A stretch of DNA of 64,000 nt from Homarus americanus (taxonomy: Eukaryota > Arthropoda > Malacostraca > Decapoda > Nephropidae), in contig NW_024724368.1 of assembly GCF_018991925.1 (NCBI RefSeq), forward strand, positions 2,057,159-2,121,158, written 5' to 3'. The notes beneath the pieces are model-generated. The model saw nothing but the letters and a program-made list of their open reading frames with translations. It made no database searches and was not told the origin of the DNA. Below, in pieces: positions 11,772 through 50,384 of this stretch. Position 1 is the stretch's first letter. Each line of letters begins with the position of its first letter. The position numbers and the translations under genes were made by a program.

Positions 11772-11857
11772 GACATTGAGAAGATCGTGTGTAAAGTTTT
11801 CCTTAAATGACACTGACATTGAGAAGATCGTGTGTAAAGTTTTCCTTAAATGACACA
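11772..11857 (+). repeat. Tandem duplication of a 43-bp unit
   Basis: Two copies of GACATTGAGAAGATCGTGTG... lie head to tail (11772-11814 and 11815-11857) and are identical except at the very end. This looks like a recent local duplication. Confidence 0.9.
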
Positions 11858-11924
11858 AAGTTAATAGTGCCCAAAAGTGTACCAATGGTGTACAGTACTT
11901 ATACGAACACTTTGCTAGGACCTC

Positions 11925-12026
11925 CCCAGCTACTTCACCTGAAAATTAACCACCCTAACGCTACCTGGTGGAGTTAGGGTAGGTTATAGGTTAGGGTAGT
12001 TTAATCTTCAGGTGAAATAAGCTGGA
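11925..12026. repeat. Foldback (MITE-like) element around GGTTAGGGTAG sequence
   Basis: The left end, CCAGCTACTTCACCTGAA, is answered by TTCAGGTGAAATAAGCTGG at the right end, giving an imperfect terminal inverted repeat about 100 bp apart. Inner CCACCCTAAC/GTTAGGGTAG segments also pair. A related half-element lies at 62378-62394. Confidence 0.65.
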
Positions 12027-13044
12027 GTGTCTAAACTTCAAGTGATCTCTTTGTTGTAACCAGGCGTTCCTTTGTCTCAATTTACGTAAAACAAAAATAT
12101 GGTACACATCGTTGAGGATACAGAGGGAAAGGGTTCAAGGAGTACATATGATAGGGCGGGAAGCTTGCCACCTCTGTTTTACCATATGCTGCCTCTGTAC
12201 CCTATATGTCACTCACTCTCCTCTCCACCTTTTTCTCAGTTCTTTTATCGTCCTGAAATCAACTTTCTCAACTACTGTACCTTTTATTTGGTACAGTAAT
12301 AACTACGAAATTTGATGATGAGTGGCTTTAATGTTAAAGTGAGCTTTCAATTATAAAATCTGCATTACAAATAAAATATTTCATAACTAGTTTAGTGAGT
12401 TAGACTATTAAATAGCTTTTCTAATACCCTATCATAATAGTGTTAGAAAATCCCAAATGGCTTAAGTCCGCTTTCATTCACGAAAGTTGTTTTGCTTAAA
12501 AAAGTTTCTCCTGGTCTATAAACATACACATTTGGTGTTGTTTATCACAGGAAAGAGCTTTTTAAATTACAATTATAACTGAAGATGCAAGTAAAGGTAA
12601 TAAATATATTTTCTAAGTATAAGGTGACACGGATGATGTCCTGAGACGTGTACGATGACTCTACATACATGCTCTCTATTTTACACGTGTACGTAAGGAA
12701 TCACCCACTAGGTGCGGCATCGTTACAATTTCTATGTCCCTGACTTTAGTCTATTGTTTGATATACTATCTACCTGTGTATTACTACCTCGTGAGCAATA
12801 CATACTAAATTTTTAAGAGTACCATGAAGTCTTTATTACTAATTAATTTCGTAGCCTATTTTCAAACGAATTGCTTTTAATGGTGCCAAAGAAATAATGA
12901 GAGAAGAAATCTTAGAGAGATATACGTCAAGTGTTGCGAACGCAGCCGCCTGCTGCTCTCACTGACGGTCGCTACTCCCCACACCCCGACAGCAGACGGT
13001 CCACTGCAGTCTAGGAGTGAAGGTGTGTAGCGATCGATCCCAGA

Positions 13045-39917
<26,873 letters not shown>

Positions 39918-42000
39918 GCCTCCACATGCCAACTAGGAGCTGCATCCATCATCCCAAGCATTAATATGGGATTGCTTCTACTTCTTTCTCAAACTAAACA
40001 TAGGGATGCTCATAACTCGAAATTTTTTTTAATGAAATTACCAAAGTAATTTATTTTTTTAATTCGCTTCATAAGATATATAACAGGGATAGTGAGTCGA
40101 GCTTTAAGACTATGTGTAGGAATCTTAAACCCGCCTGTTAGTTTTCCATTTCTGTCCCATGTAGCAGTCATCATTGCCTTGGATGTGATATCAACAATGG
40201 GAAGGATGGTTGCCATTTCGAAACTTTACCTGCATTCATGAGACTAAAAGTAAGTGTGAATTTAGGTTCCACAGATCCAGTTTGTCAATAGATAAGAGAT
40301 GATATTTTTCCACTGTCCAGCCGATATGATTGTGGACTTGGGCTTAATGTGATATATATTAATTTTTGCCCAAGCCTTGATGGTAATTGCTCATAGGGTG
40401 CATTCAATTTCACTTGTATATACTAATAATTGTCCAATTTTATACCTGTTGGCTTCTCCTAGATGCTATGTACAGTTGCAATGTGAAATGAATTTTTATG
40501 CACAAACACTTTATTCACAACATTTTTAGAACTGTTTTTATAATTTAATATTCCTGTCTAGACATAATATAATTTTAACAAGAGAATGCTAAAGAGTTGT
40601 TATATGTTTTATATAATTTCTATTACACCTTCAAGGATGAATATATTGTTATCCTAAAGTGTCATCTATATATCCCTCCCGAAACTTCTCAGCATGGTTT
40701 AAGTTACTATATACCTTACTGCAGAGCTGTTAGCATGGTACAGTACAAGGTTTTTATGGTGGTGTAAAGCACTGTGCAAGATCACACTTAAGTTTCACCC
40801 GCCCCTCACAATGTATGTACTGTACTCCTTGTTATTTTATTATAAGCTAAAAATTAAAATGCCACAAAAGTGAATGACCTTCTTCATCTATTATCCTAAG
40901 CCACAGATGTATATATCCATTTCTAACAATGTTATGGTTTGATAATAGATTCCAGATAATTTAGTGTTTTTAAATGCAGAGCAAAGGTTAACTGTGGCAA
41001 TGAACACTCCAGGGTAAGATTTATTTTGCAACTACAGCTTACAGTCTTCCTTTTTTAAGTCTCAAATTTTTTTTAAGAACATCACAGTTATTTCCTCACA
41101 CAGCTTTGATAAGCTATATTTATTTAATATATATAATTTAAGTGGGGTTAAAGTGTTGTTGCAGCTTTCAAAACTCATGTTAGTACAGTATTTTATAATC
41201 ACACGTTTTTATTATATTTTTACTTTTAAATTGCATATACAATACTGTATACAGTACCGTATGTATACTTGCAACTACTCATAAAATATCCTATAGTAAT
41301 GTATTCACTTATGAAAACATGTAATCAAAAGTACTGTGGCTTCCAAGTTATACGTTAAAGAAAGACAAAAATATGCATGAAGTGAATGTTATCCACTTTT
41401 AATATTCCTGTAATTCAGATGAGTCCCTGATGTCTGTAGCAGCTTTTGTATGAATGTATAAATGTCATAAATCAGCAGACACTCTTATCATGTTACTGTT
41501 TGGCTTTCCATAGAAAATTTAATCCCAATGCTCAGTGTTAGAACAGTTGATAAGAGCTGGTTGATGAAAGGTGTACTGTACTGTGTTATATATTCTATTA
41601 CTGAGTCACAGAGGTGAGTCCATATGCTACACTGGGATTGGCTGTCAGAATTTGAAATAATGTATAGTTTTAATATTTATGAAGACCCACTTTAGTAAGT
41701 ACTGGATTATAAATATAAAAATCAATAGAATTCTGAGTGACATTTCCTGAAAAAGACGACTGGTGTGCTGAGCGAGCTGTACCTAGCAGTTAGACATTCC
41801 TAGTGCATTAATCTAGCTCTTACCAATAAGCTGACTTTGTAATTATAGAAATTTTGACATAGAGATTTGTATTTATATTTTCTTGTTGGATTTTAATACT
41901 AACTTTGTACTCTGATCAATCAGTAAATTTTTTTAAATGTACTTTGGTGGTTTGATTTTACAAGTGATTCTTTTATCCCTGTTAGTTCCATAACAATAAA
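39918..42000 (+). other. Probable FKBP14 3' UTR
   Basis: AT-rich sequence without ORFs follows the stop. The first clear AATAAA I find downstream is at 41995-42000, implying a 3' UTR of about 2.1 kb if it is used. Upstream variants of the signal are possible. Confidence 0.45.
41995..42000 (+). terminator. Candidate poly(A) signal AATAAA for FKBP14
   Basis: AATAAA in an AT-rich context about 2.1 kb past the stop codon, with TTTTATAAATTGGTCT downstream. Not proven by the sequence alone. Confidence 0.35.
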
Positions 42001-43808
42001 ACAAAGATAAACTACAGATTTTATAAATTGGTCTCAAGTACCACATCAGGGTCCCAAATCTGATTTACCCCCATTGCTTCAACCTAGAATCACCCATCAG
42101 CAGCAAGTCCTTCTCCTCAACTCATGTGACAACAAGATTTACACTACAATGCCTATCATCCATCCCCTTTATTCACCTAATCTTTCCATATCACTCTTAA
42201 TGTTTCCTCTCCGTCCTACCATCCACCTGTGGTTTAATTCATCATTCACTGTTCCTTCTGTTAACGTCCATTCATAAATACAGTACGGTCCCTAAAACAC
42301 GCTGCTTCCCCCCACTAAATCTCCATTCAAACTAACATTTAATTATTTCTGCCTCTTTTCTTTATCACATTACAATACTGTAGTTAACATTAACCATAGA
42401 GGCTTTCTCCAAATACCTGTACACACTCTGACTCCTTGACTAATACAGGGGGGGGGGGGTTGTATTTGTAACTTTTCTTCGAAGTCCTCCACAGCACGGC
42501 CATCTGTCTGTGCACTGTACTATTACTCATTTAACTAAAGCCCTTCCCCATCACTCTTACTTTCACATCTTCTTCACTAACCCAACCATGGAAACATTAA
42601 AATAACCAAGGTGACTTTACACATCCTTACACTGTACATTATCTTCATTCTACCTTGAAAGCCTCTGGACAACATTAATAGATTCCTCCATTTGTTCCAC
42701 AGTACTTTCCTCATACCTTTTCTCCTTTATAATACAGGTACATGCATTTTTCTTTTTAATATTGAAAAATGACACAAACAAATTTGTCCTCCTCCTCTAG
42801 AACCTTTTCACTTCTTTAATGTAAACACTCTATTCATAAATCCTCTTCCTTTTCCAAACCTACACTATTCTTCCACTAATAAACATGTTTAGTTTTACGA
42901 CAATTCTCTCAACAATAACTCTACCATATATTTTTTTTAATGTATACCTGTACTTAACAGACATATTCTTTTTAATGTATACATGTACTTAACAGACATA
43001 TTCTTTTTAATGTATACCTGTACTTAACAGACATATTCTTTTTAAATTTTTAAATTTTTCCAGGAAATATTGTAAACATTCTTTCTGATATTCCTTAGGT
43101 AACCTTCTGTCTTACACATTCAGGTCATCTGTTACGCCACTAGTCCACCTTCCACTAGATTCATTCACTCCGGATCCCTTATTACTAACAGTTTACGTAA
43201 AGCCATTCTCATCTCCTTCCTTTCGACCATTTGCTCTTTCACGCTGACAGTTATCCAAAATAATTTCACTCCTTTTAACTTCCTCTGTTTTTCTGCTACA
43301 GTATATATCTCCTCTTTCATTCTTAACTTATATCCATTTGTTCTCTTGGTTTTAACCCCATTTAGTTCCCTCAAGAACAGTATTGTTCTCTTTAAAACCG
43401 TGTGACAGCCTTCCCCTCCTCCTCTTTCACCTCCTTCCAATTACCCTGTATGCCTCCTTTCTTTCATCACTCCCTACATACAACAGACTATCATACTCCC
43501 TCCTCTTTCAACACCATTACATGTGCTCATCTTCTACCTGTCTCGAGCATTTCTTTAAATCTCTCAATTATACACCACTATTCTCTTTCCTTAGCTTGTT
43601 TAACCTTCCTCTCATTTTTTGATCTGCCACCCAGAACCTTACATTCACTGTCAAGCTCCCTGATTCAGTGGCTGTCTTGATTGACACCTCCCCATCAAGA
43701 ACTGTAGTGCAGTGTTCTTCGTTACTCAAATTTTTTAAAACTCGATGACACCATGACCCCCGTCAACGGAATTGGACGAGTAAAATTCCTCATTACATAA
43801 ACTACAGT
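42001..43808. other. Intergenic, pyrimidine-rich on plus strand
   Basis: Contains stretches of CTCCTC/TTCTTC bias (42.4-43.7 kb) and a triplicated 35-bp unit. The ORFs here are compositional. No gene seen. Confidence 0.6.
42934..43043 (+). repeat. Three tandem copies of a 35-bp unit
   Basis: The unit contains AATGTATACCTGTACTTAAC followed by AGACATATTC. TGTATA starts at 42941, 42976 and 43011, a strict 35-base period. The middle copy has a single C-to-A change (ATACATG). Confidence 0.93.
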
Positions 43809-43961
43809 ATGCTGATAACCACAAGGAAAGAAGAAAACACGAAGTTCCCAAGCGCTTTCGTGTAATTCACATCTTCAGGGGTGAGTACAGACTGAAGATG
43901 TGAATTACACGAAAGCGCTTGGGAACTTCGTGTTTTCTTCTTTCCTTGTGGTTATCAGCAT
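43809..43961. repeat. Perfect 70-bp inverted repeat with 13-base spacer
   Basis: The left arm 43809-43878 (TATGCTGATAACCACAAGGA...) is an exact reverse complement of the right arm 43892-43961. The right arm begins CTGAAGATGTGAATTACACG, continues AAAGCGCTTGGG and ends CTTGTGGTTATCAGCATA. The same CTGAAGAT...ACGAAAGC block appears at 48443-48471. The arms resemble the terminal region of a Penelope-like or similar retroelement joined head to head; that identity is inferred. Confidence 0.9.
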
Positions 43962-45259
43962 ATACCTAGATCACGCGCACCTACAGTGATTTACTTGCAT
44001 AAACTACAGTATGTACAGTATTTGATAAACAATTCCCTCAGAAAGGCCAAAGAACACAAAACAAAAAAATCTTAAAAATAACATGCTCTGGAAGTGCTTA
44101 GGTTGTGTAATTCTGATCAACAAGATTACCGATATTTCCTCAGACATACTGTACAATATTGTAAATCTCTTTACTGCATTAGGCTGACAAATAAGGGTGT
44201 TGATGAACAAGTCCTTTAAAGTGTTTGGTAATATATAAATAGTTTCATGGACTAGGAGGTCAGTGATGTTTACCTTCTTTTTCCTCAAGCAGAAACCAAT
44301 ATACAATACCCCCTACTACTATACACTTTATCCTAGAAATCTAAGTCTACGTAAATCAAAGTCAGATAATGCGATAGAAATTTAAGCTCAGATTCCAAAC
44401 ACCAGTTCAGATCTACAGGTAGATGCCTTAGAGAACTGTTAAAAGAAAACTTTTATAAGATACGTAAAGATACTGTAGCTAATAATATGGAAAAAAAAAA
44501 TTTAATGGTGATTTCATAGCATAAAATTAGTTTTAACACGAGAGTAACCAGATTTTTTTTCAAAAGGAAGCCGAAAATGGTGATGATCATCATACAGTAC
44601 TGTACTACTGTACCAGCTGTATGGTGTGTTAAAGAGAAATTTATGTATACTGTATGTTCATGTGTTGCTCTGATATAAATAACTGGCCTTTACCTTCATA
44701 TGAAATACTTTGATTTTATGCTAAACTTAAAAAAATACATATGTACAGAACTGTACTTTACATGAACTTCATCTGAAAAAAAATTCATATACAAAATTGC
44801 ATTGAACTACATATATATGTATTTTATTTGCACCTTCAAAAAATTTGCATTTATCTTGAACTGAAAGATATGAGCTTTAATTTCATCTAAAAACATCACA
44901 TATGTGATTAACAGAAATAAATACACACGTACTTCATTAGCACTGTAAAAAAGGCATTAATATTATACCAAAACACATGAACCTTACCTCCATCTGATAA
45001 ACAATCACAACACTGCTTCCATAAATTATATTGTTAGTTATGCTACTGTACTTTTAACCTAAACATTGTGACCTAACCTACCTTAAAGTTAACACTGTTA
45101 CCGGCCTTGACTTTTTGTAGTGGATCTCTCCCCCATTAGGCTTTAGTAAGCCCCTTTATAATATTTATACTGTATATACTTGTCACACTTGCCAGATGCT
45201 TCTGGTGACATTGTACAGGGGTACCTAGTGACAGCATTAGGATCCCGCTTCCTCTATCA

Positions 45260-45790
45260 AGGAATAAACAATTGAAATTTAAATTGAATCTCTCCCCTAC
45301 AACTACATCCGCATTCCAATGCGAAAGTATCCTAGCAACCAGCCACCTGCTACGTCTTCCCTAGCAACGGAGTCAAGAAACCGGCAGTTCCCAAGGGTTT
45401 ACTTCCGGCTGCTGTGTATATAAGCTCGCAGTCTCTCCATTGAGATTCATTCTGCCCTACGTTCTGAACACGCAACACCTCCAAGCAAGCTCCTCGCTGT
45501 CCAGCTCTCATTCAACCTGGAGGACAGCAACACGCAACATCTCCTCTAACGAAGCTCCTGCACAGATACCTCCTCAAGCACATTACTCACTGAACGTGTC
45601 CTCTGAGCAAGTTTCTCACCACACGGCATCTCCAGCACCAGACTGTCTTTCATATAATATATTTTATATATAAGAAAACCACCACCTTAGAGTTTCCATC
45701 AATCCCATCCTGAGTGCTAGACAACATAATATCACGAAACCCTACATTATCTCAGAACTTGACGTTACCGCCGCTAGGTTCCCGATACTG
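45260..45790 (+). mobile_element. LTR-like segment with a core promoter
   Basis: A CT/CA-rich, relatively GC-rich block carries a well-spaced TATA box and initiator (separate entry), followed by a repetitive GAACACGCAACACCTCC...CAACACGCAACATCTCC region. This resembles an insertion-derived LTR or promoter. No TGT...ACA pair with a target duplication, primer-binding site, gag or pol was found, so a solo LTR is only a suggestion. Confidence 0.35.
45417..45452 (+). promoter_or_regulatory. TATA box plus arthropod initiator
   Basis: TATATAA at 45417-45423 lies 32 bases before the A of TCATTC (45447-45452), an exact match to the arthropod initiator TCAKTY. The spacing is what a functional RNA polymerase II core promoter shows. 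The only downstream ORF (45440-45673) has no recognisable product. Confidence 0.5.
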
Positions 45791-46883
45791 AGTGGTCAGC
45801 AGTATTAATAAGATGCATGCAATAAAAAATATAAAATAAAATATGCTCCCAGATAAGGCAAGACTCAGGGACAAACTTTTTATACAAAGTAAAAATATAC
45901 TATAAATAATACGGTAAATTTGTTCATCATTTTTTTTATTTAATCATTAAATATTATATTTGAGGATTTTCAGTCCCTTGATTACTGTATTTATAACTTT
46001 GAATGTGTATATTTCAAAACCGCACCCTATTAAAATACTTTACTGTATCTTTCATCTGTAAAATTGTGTACTGTACTTACCATGTACTGTACTGATGTCT
46101 CAACCTGTAAAAACATTAACCATTGTTAGATAAAAGCATTTACTGAACCCATTTAGTCAAGTCTTGTAAAAATAGATTTTTGAGACTTCATGATCAAAAG
46201 GAATCATCCAAGATTACAGGCAACTGTCCCCACCATCATAATTATTTTGGTTACCCCTAGTTAGTTTTTTGTTTAACAATTTTATTGACAAAGCTTGACG
46301 TACAGTTTGCCCATTCTGAGTAATTCAGTCAGGACTTGACACTGAGGGTGGTATCACTTCTCACTCCCACGCAGGACAGAGGTTCATACTCAAAGAAATA
46401 CATCATATTCATTAACAGTTTATGTAGGTCAGATTCATGTGGACCCATGACTATCTGAAATTTTTTTTTTTAAACTTAACTGAAATTTAAATGCTAAAAT
46501 TACATTCATGATTACCAAATGTCTATTCTGAAATATCATTGACATATTGCAGAGATATGGTTCTTCACTTGTTACTACTTATTAGTAAACTGTCTCCAGA
46601 ACTAAACAGTCTGAACACAAATACAAATGGGAGGACGAGATAATATCATGTACACAAAACCTGTCTACAGCACTGGCATATCCAGGATTTTCTTTGGTGG
46701 GCAAAGATAGAAGGATTTCCCCAATGAGTTTGCACCTTACTGCATCCACAAATTTCCCTCCCAAAAAACTGTAATTATAAGGGGTTGCAGTCTGGCCACC
46801 CTCTTTGGATGTCCATCTGGGCATAGAAGATACAATAATTTATTCCTAATTCACTCTCAGCTTATTTTCCCTAAAGACTGGGA

Positions 46884-47360
46884 CTCGTGCTCGCAATTTT
46901 ACCTGGCAATACTTGGTAAAGGAAAGCTGTATGTAAAGGTGATTGGTGGATCTGTTTTCGGTTGTATCACTGTTAGGATAAATATTAAACAAACCAAAGG
47001 TAACATATTTATAATAAACTATTCATTGTTATTTAAGGTCATGAGAAGTTTCCAAATGTTCGTATGTATGTTTAAATAATGAAGAAAATTTGATGTGAGA
47101 ATCTTGTGGCAGCTGTGGTTGTAGTTGAGTTGCCAATTCATTAATATAATTTTCTTCGTTATTTAAGCAAATATATGAAAATTTGGAAACTTCTAATGAC
47201 CTTAAATAACAATGAATAGTTTATTATAAATATGTTACCTTTGGTTTGTTTAATAATTATTCTGACAGTGATACAACCGAAAACAGATCCACCAATCACA
47301 ATCACCTTTACATACAGCCTTCCTTTACCAAGTATTGCCAGGTAAAATTGCGAGCACGAG
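46884..47360. mobile_element. 477-bp foldback (MITE-like) element
   Basis: The left arm (about 46884-47090) and right arm (about 47148-47360) are inverted copies more than 200 bp long, starting CTCGTGCTCGCAATTTTACC. They differ by scattered substitutions and one short insertion. The unique centre is about 57 bases. No coding capacity. The family is unknown. Confidence 0.85.
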
Positions 47361-47692
47361 ACTCATGGTGGGGTTGGTGCATATTTGGCTAACTACCCTC
47401 GACAAATATACTGTAGATGGGTAGATATTTATTCAGTACATTTTTCAAATATGTACACGTTACTTTAGTATGTGTATGGACAAAGTATATAGACAAAGAA
47501 AAACAGTAAGTCAGTTTAACCCTCGATAGGCATTAAAAGCACAATTTACATTGCGGTCAATAAAGATGACAACATAACCTTAAATTCTAATTCTCCGTTA
47601 TAATACCGTATAACATCTGATAATGCGACCTATTAAATCAATAATACCTTATCAATAAAGGTTTGAGATTTGTTCTTAATTCTAAAGACAGT

Positions 47693-47854
47693 AGTCACCC
47701 AAAAAAGTCCTGTCGCGAACCACGAAACCCGAGATTCAGACTCGTTAACCCGAGGCAGTAGACACTGATACATTATTCTGTCCATAAATGCTTCGGATTC
47801 AAGAGTCTGAATCTCGGGGGGTCATGGTTCGCGACAGGACTTTTTTGGGTGACT
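47693..47854. mobile_element. Hairpin MITE, copy 2
   Basis: A perfect 30-bp terminal inverted repeat (AGTCACCCAAAAAAGTCCTG then TCGCGAACCA) at 47693-47722 and 47825-47854. Inner arms (GAGATTCAGACTC) also pair. The loop shares CGTCCATAAATGCTTCGGAT-type sequence with copy 1 at 20787. Confidence 0.88.
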
Positions 47855-48339
47855 GTACATAGCTGATATAACTCGATCACGTGACACTGGATAAAGCCGT
47901 AGATTCAGTTCGCTCATTCATTAATAATTTTAATCAACGAAGAGCAGAGCTGATTGCTACAGGTGGTGGCGCGTTGCTCTTGACCTACAAAAGTTTTGTG
48001 GTGGCGAGAAACTAAAAAGATTTACTATCATTTGTCAGGACAGAAAGGCTTCGTTACAACGTGAGTAGCATTTAGCAAGTTGAACGTCATCAGCAAATTA
48101 AAGTATGTTTTGCAACGATAAATATATATATAAATATCTATATAATATTTATTATCAGTTTTGAACTGACCATCACTAAGGTTTAGTGATGTTACATAAA
48201 TTTATTTGTCAGTGGCCCAAGGTTAAAAAATGCTTTGAAAACCTTTGATCTTGATGTATGACAGTTATTTTGTGGGTCCCTTTTTTCTGACCTGACCTGT
48301 CTAGTCACGTCACCACCCTTCTCTTAAGCTCCTCTACGG

Positions 48340-48556
48340 TTGTGTTGGTGTGGGGATTAGTGGATGTCATCATTATGACCTGACCTCATGTTTTTAGGTC
48401 ACCCTGTATATTTAAGCCTCTCTCTGTCCATGTAATCCAGTTGCCTCTGAAGATGTCTTGAATAAAGACGAAAGCTAAGGTACTCCGTTGTTTCCATTTT
48501 CCCGTGTGATTTTATCAAGATTTATCTTATCCACGTTTTCATTGTGGATTTACATG

Positions 48557-48589
<33 letters not shown>
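48340..48589 (+). repeat. Retroelement-like terminal segment with CTGAAGATG...ACGAAAGC block and (TA)n
   Basis: A TATTTAAGCCTCTCTCTGTC stretch is followed by CTGAAGATGTCTTGAATAAA-GACGAAAGC, in which GTCTT pairs perfectly with AAGAC, then by (TA)n at 48559-48588. The block matches the arms of the 43809 inverted repeat. The hairpin with CTGAAGA and GAAA flanks looks hammerhead-like, but the third stem is not obvious. Confidence 0.4.
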
Positions 48590-48591
<2 letters not shown>

Positions 48592-49830
48592 CTTCACTCA
48601 GGCCAAACATGTTATGTATATTAGCTTTCACCTTTACAGAAGTGGCAGTGCCACGCTGGAGGGGGTGAAAGGGCTGAGGTGGGTGAGAAAGGTTCAGGGA
48701 GGTGGGTGGTGGGGGCGGGGAACCTCCAGGGAGAGAACAAAGCGCTGTCGATCTTAACAATAGTGAGACTATCGAAAAATGTAACGAAAAACAATGTTCT
48801 ACTACTTTTTCCGGTAAACGTTTACTTTCCAGAGAGTTTATAGGTAATTCATGTACTGTTTGCCTTACAGCCCCCTTTCTCTCTTACCGTTGCTACTCAC
48901 TGCTAAGAGGTGACTCACTCCCCCTTTACCCCCCATATCTACGCAGTTACTAAAAACATCCCCCCCATGCTTCCACCCACCCCTACCCCACGCGTATGCT
49001 GCTGCGTAGCTACATCGCTGCGCCTCCAACTCTGTCTTGTACCTGGAGGCACATTAGACAAGAAATATTCTTTCTGGTGAGCTGAATATAAAATTGTTGA
49101 GGTAAACAAAATAATATCATTTCCACCCATTTGTGGCGAAGGAAATAAGAAATAAATAACGCCACAGACTGAGTGAAACCCACACCAGTGATAAAATCGG
49201 ACGAGTTAATGTCATGATCTGAACTTAAAATTAATACTTCAGTTTCCTTGATATCTGAGTTGGACTGCTTAGTAATGTATACAGTGACGTCGAGCAATAT
49301 ATCTGAATAATGATACCATGTAAAACTGAAAACAATCATATCTAAGTAACAGGGCTATTTCAAGTGTCATTGAAGAAATTTTCGCATCGCGTATCACTAT
49401 GGAAGAAGTTACATGAAAAAGATTCACCCTAATGTAATAACATTACGACAGAATCATTACAAAAAAGACTTCGCGCAGTCGTCTTCTTGATATAATATTT
49501 AGTCATGTGTCTTAGACATTACTATAAAGAGCTCCGACTTACAGAAAACGAAAGGACCTATTCGTCACAAAAACTGTAAAGATTGCCGAGTTTGAGGGAT
49601 GCCCGTGAAAGGTATGAGGCGAGTTAAAAAGTAATGATAATAACACAAATTCAATGTAATAATAATAATAATTAATATAATAATAATTAATATAATAATA
49701 ATACTTATATTCCACAATGATGATTATTAGTAGTATTTAATCAATATTACGCAAGAAAATAAAAATAAATTTATACAATAATTGATGAGTTAGGGCACCA
49801 CGGAAACCAGTGTTAGTCTAATAAACTAAA

Positions 49831-49940
49831 AGGTTTCATGACAAAACCCCAACAGTTGAGGGTTGTCATTTGTCAACACTAACCTAACCTATACATAAGT
49901 GTTTTATTTTATATGAGACTGGGGTTTTATCCGGTCACCA
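49831..49940 (+). repeat. Dispersed MITE-like repeat, copy X
   Basis: It opens with CATGACAAAACCCCAAC and ends GGGGTTTTATCCGGTCACC, weakly inverted ends. The shared interior TTGTCATTTGTCAACACTAA then CCTAACCTA matches the copy at 52028-52168. Confidence 0.65.
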
Positions 49941-50305
49941 AACTAAAAGGGTTCGGTACAAATTAATTAAAATTTCCCTTTTTCAAGCATTATTCCACTC
50001 TACAGTAAGCCCCATAATTCTGTGAGTCAACAAGTGGCCAGGATTCGTGTAAACAATTATTAATGGTCGCTTTTTCCTCAAACACTATTTACCAAATATG
50101 CAGTACAATTGAAAATCCATTTTAAAAAGTTCCTCGCTTTTCAAATACATCAAAAGCACATTTGTAACACATACGGTAACTAATTGTGTGAAAAGTGTGT
50201 GGAACGATTCGGAGTGAAGTAGGTGGCTGACAAGACAACAGGAGGCTGGCCTTAATACCGTCCTCAGTCCACTTACTACCATATTTGAGTAGAATTTCGG
50301 TATTA

Positions 50306-50384
50306 TTATCGTTTCGGTCATCCAGCGAATTTTAGTACGTTAGGTTAGGTTAGGTTCCAAAAAGCTGGATGACCGAAACGATAA
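50306..50384. repeat. 21-bp perfect inverted repeat enclosing TTAGG repeats
   Basis: The arms TTATCGTTTCGGTCATCCAG+C (50306-50326 and 50364-50384) enclose a 37-base loop that contains GTTAGGTTAGGTTAGGTT. Small foldback element or chance hairpin around interstitial telomere-like sequence. Confidence 0.8.

Noticed and set aside
43165..43680. ORFs in the 43.2-43.7 kb region
   Set aside because: Strong pyrimidine bias on the plus strand gives Ser/Leu/Pro and Glu/Lys/Arg ORFs by composition.
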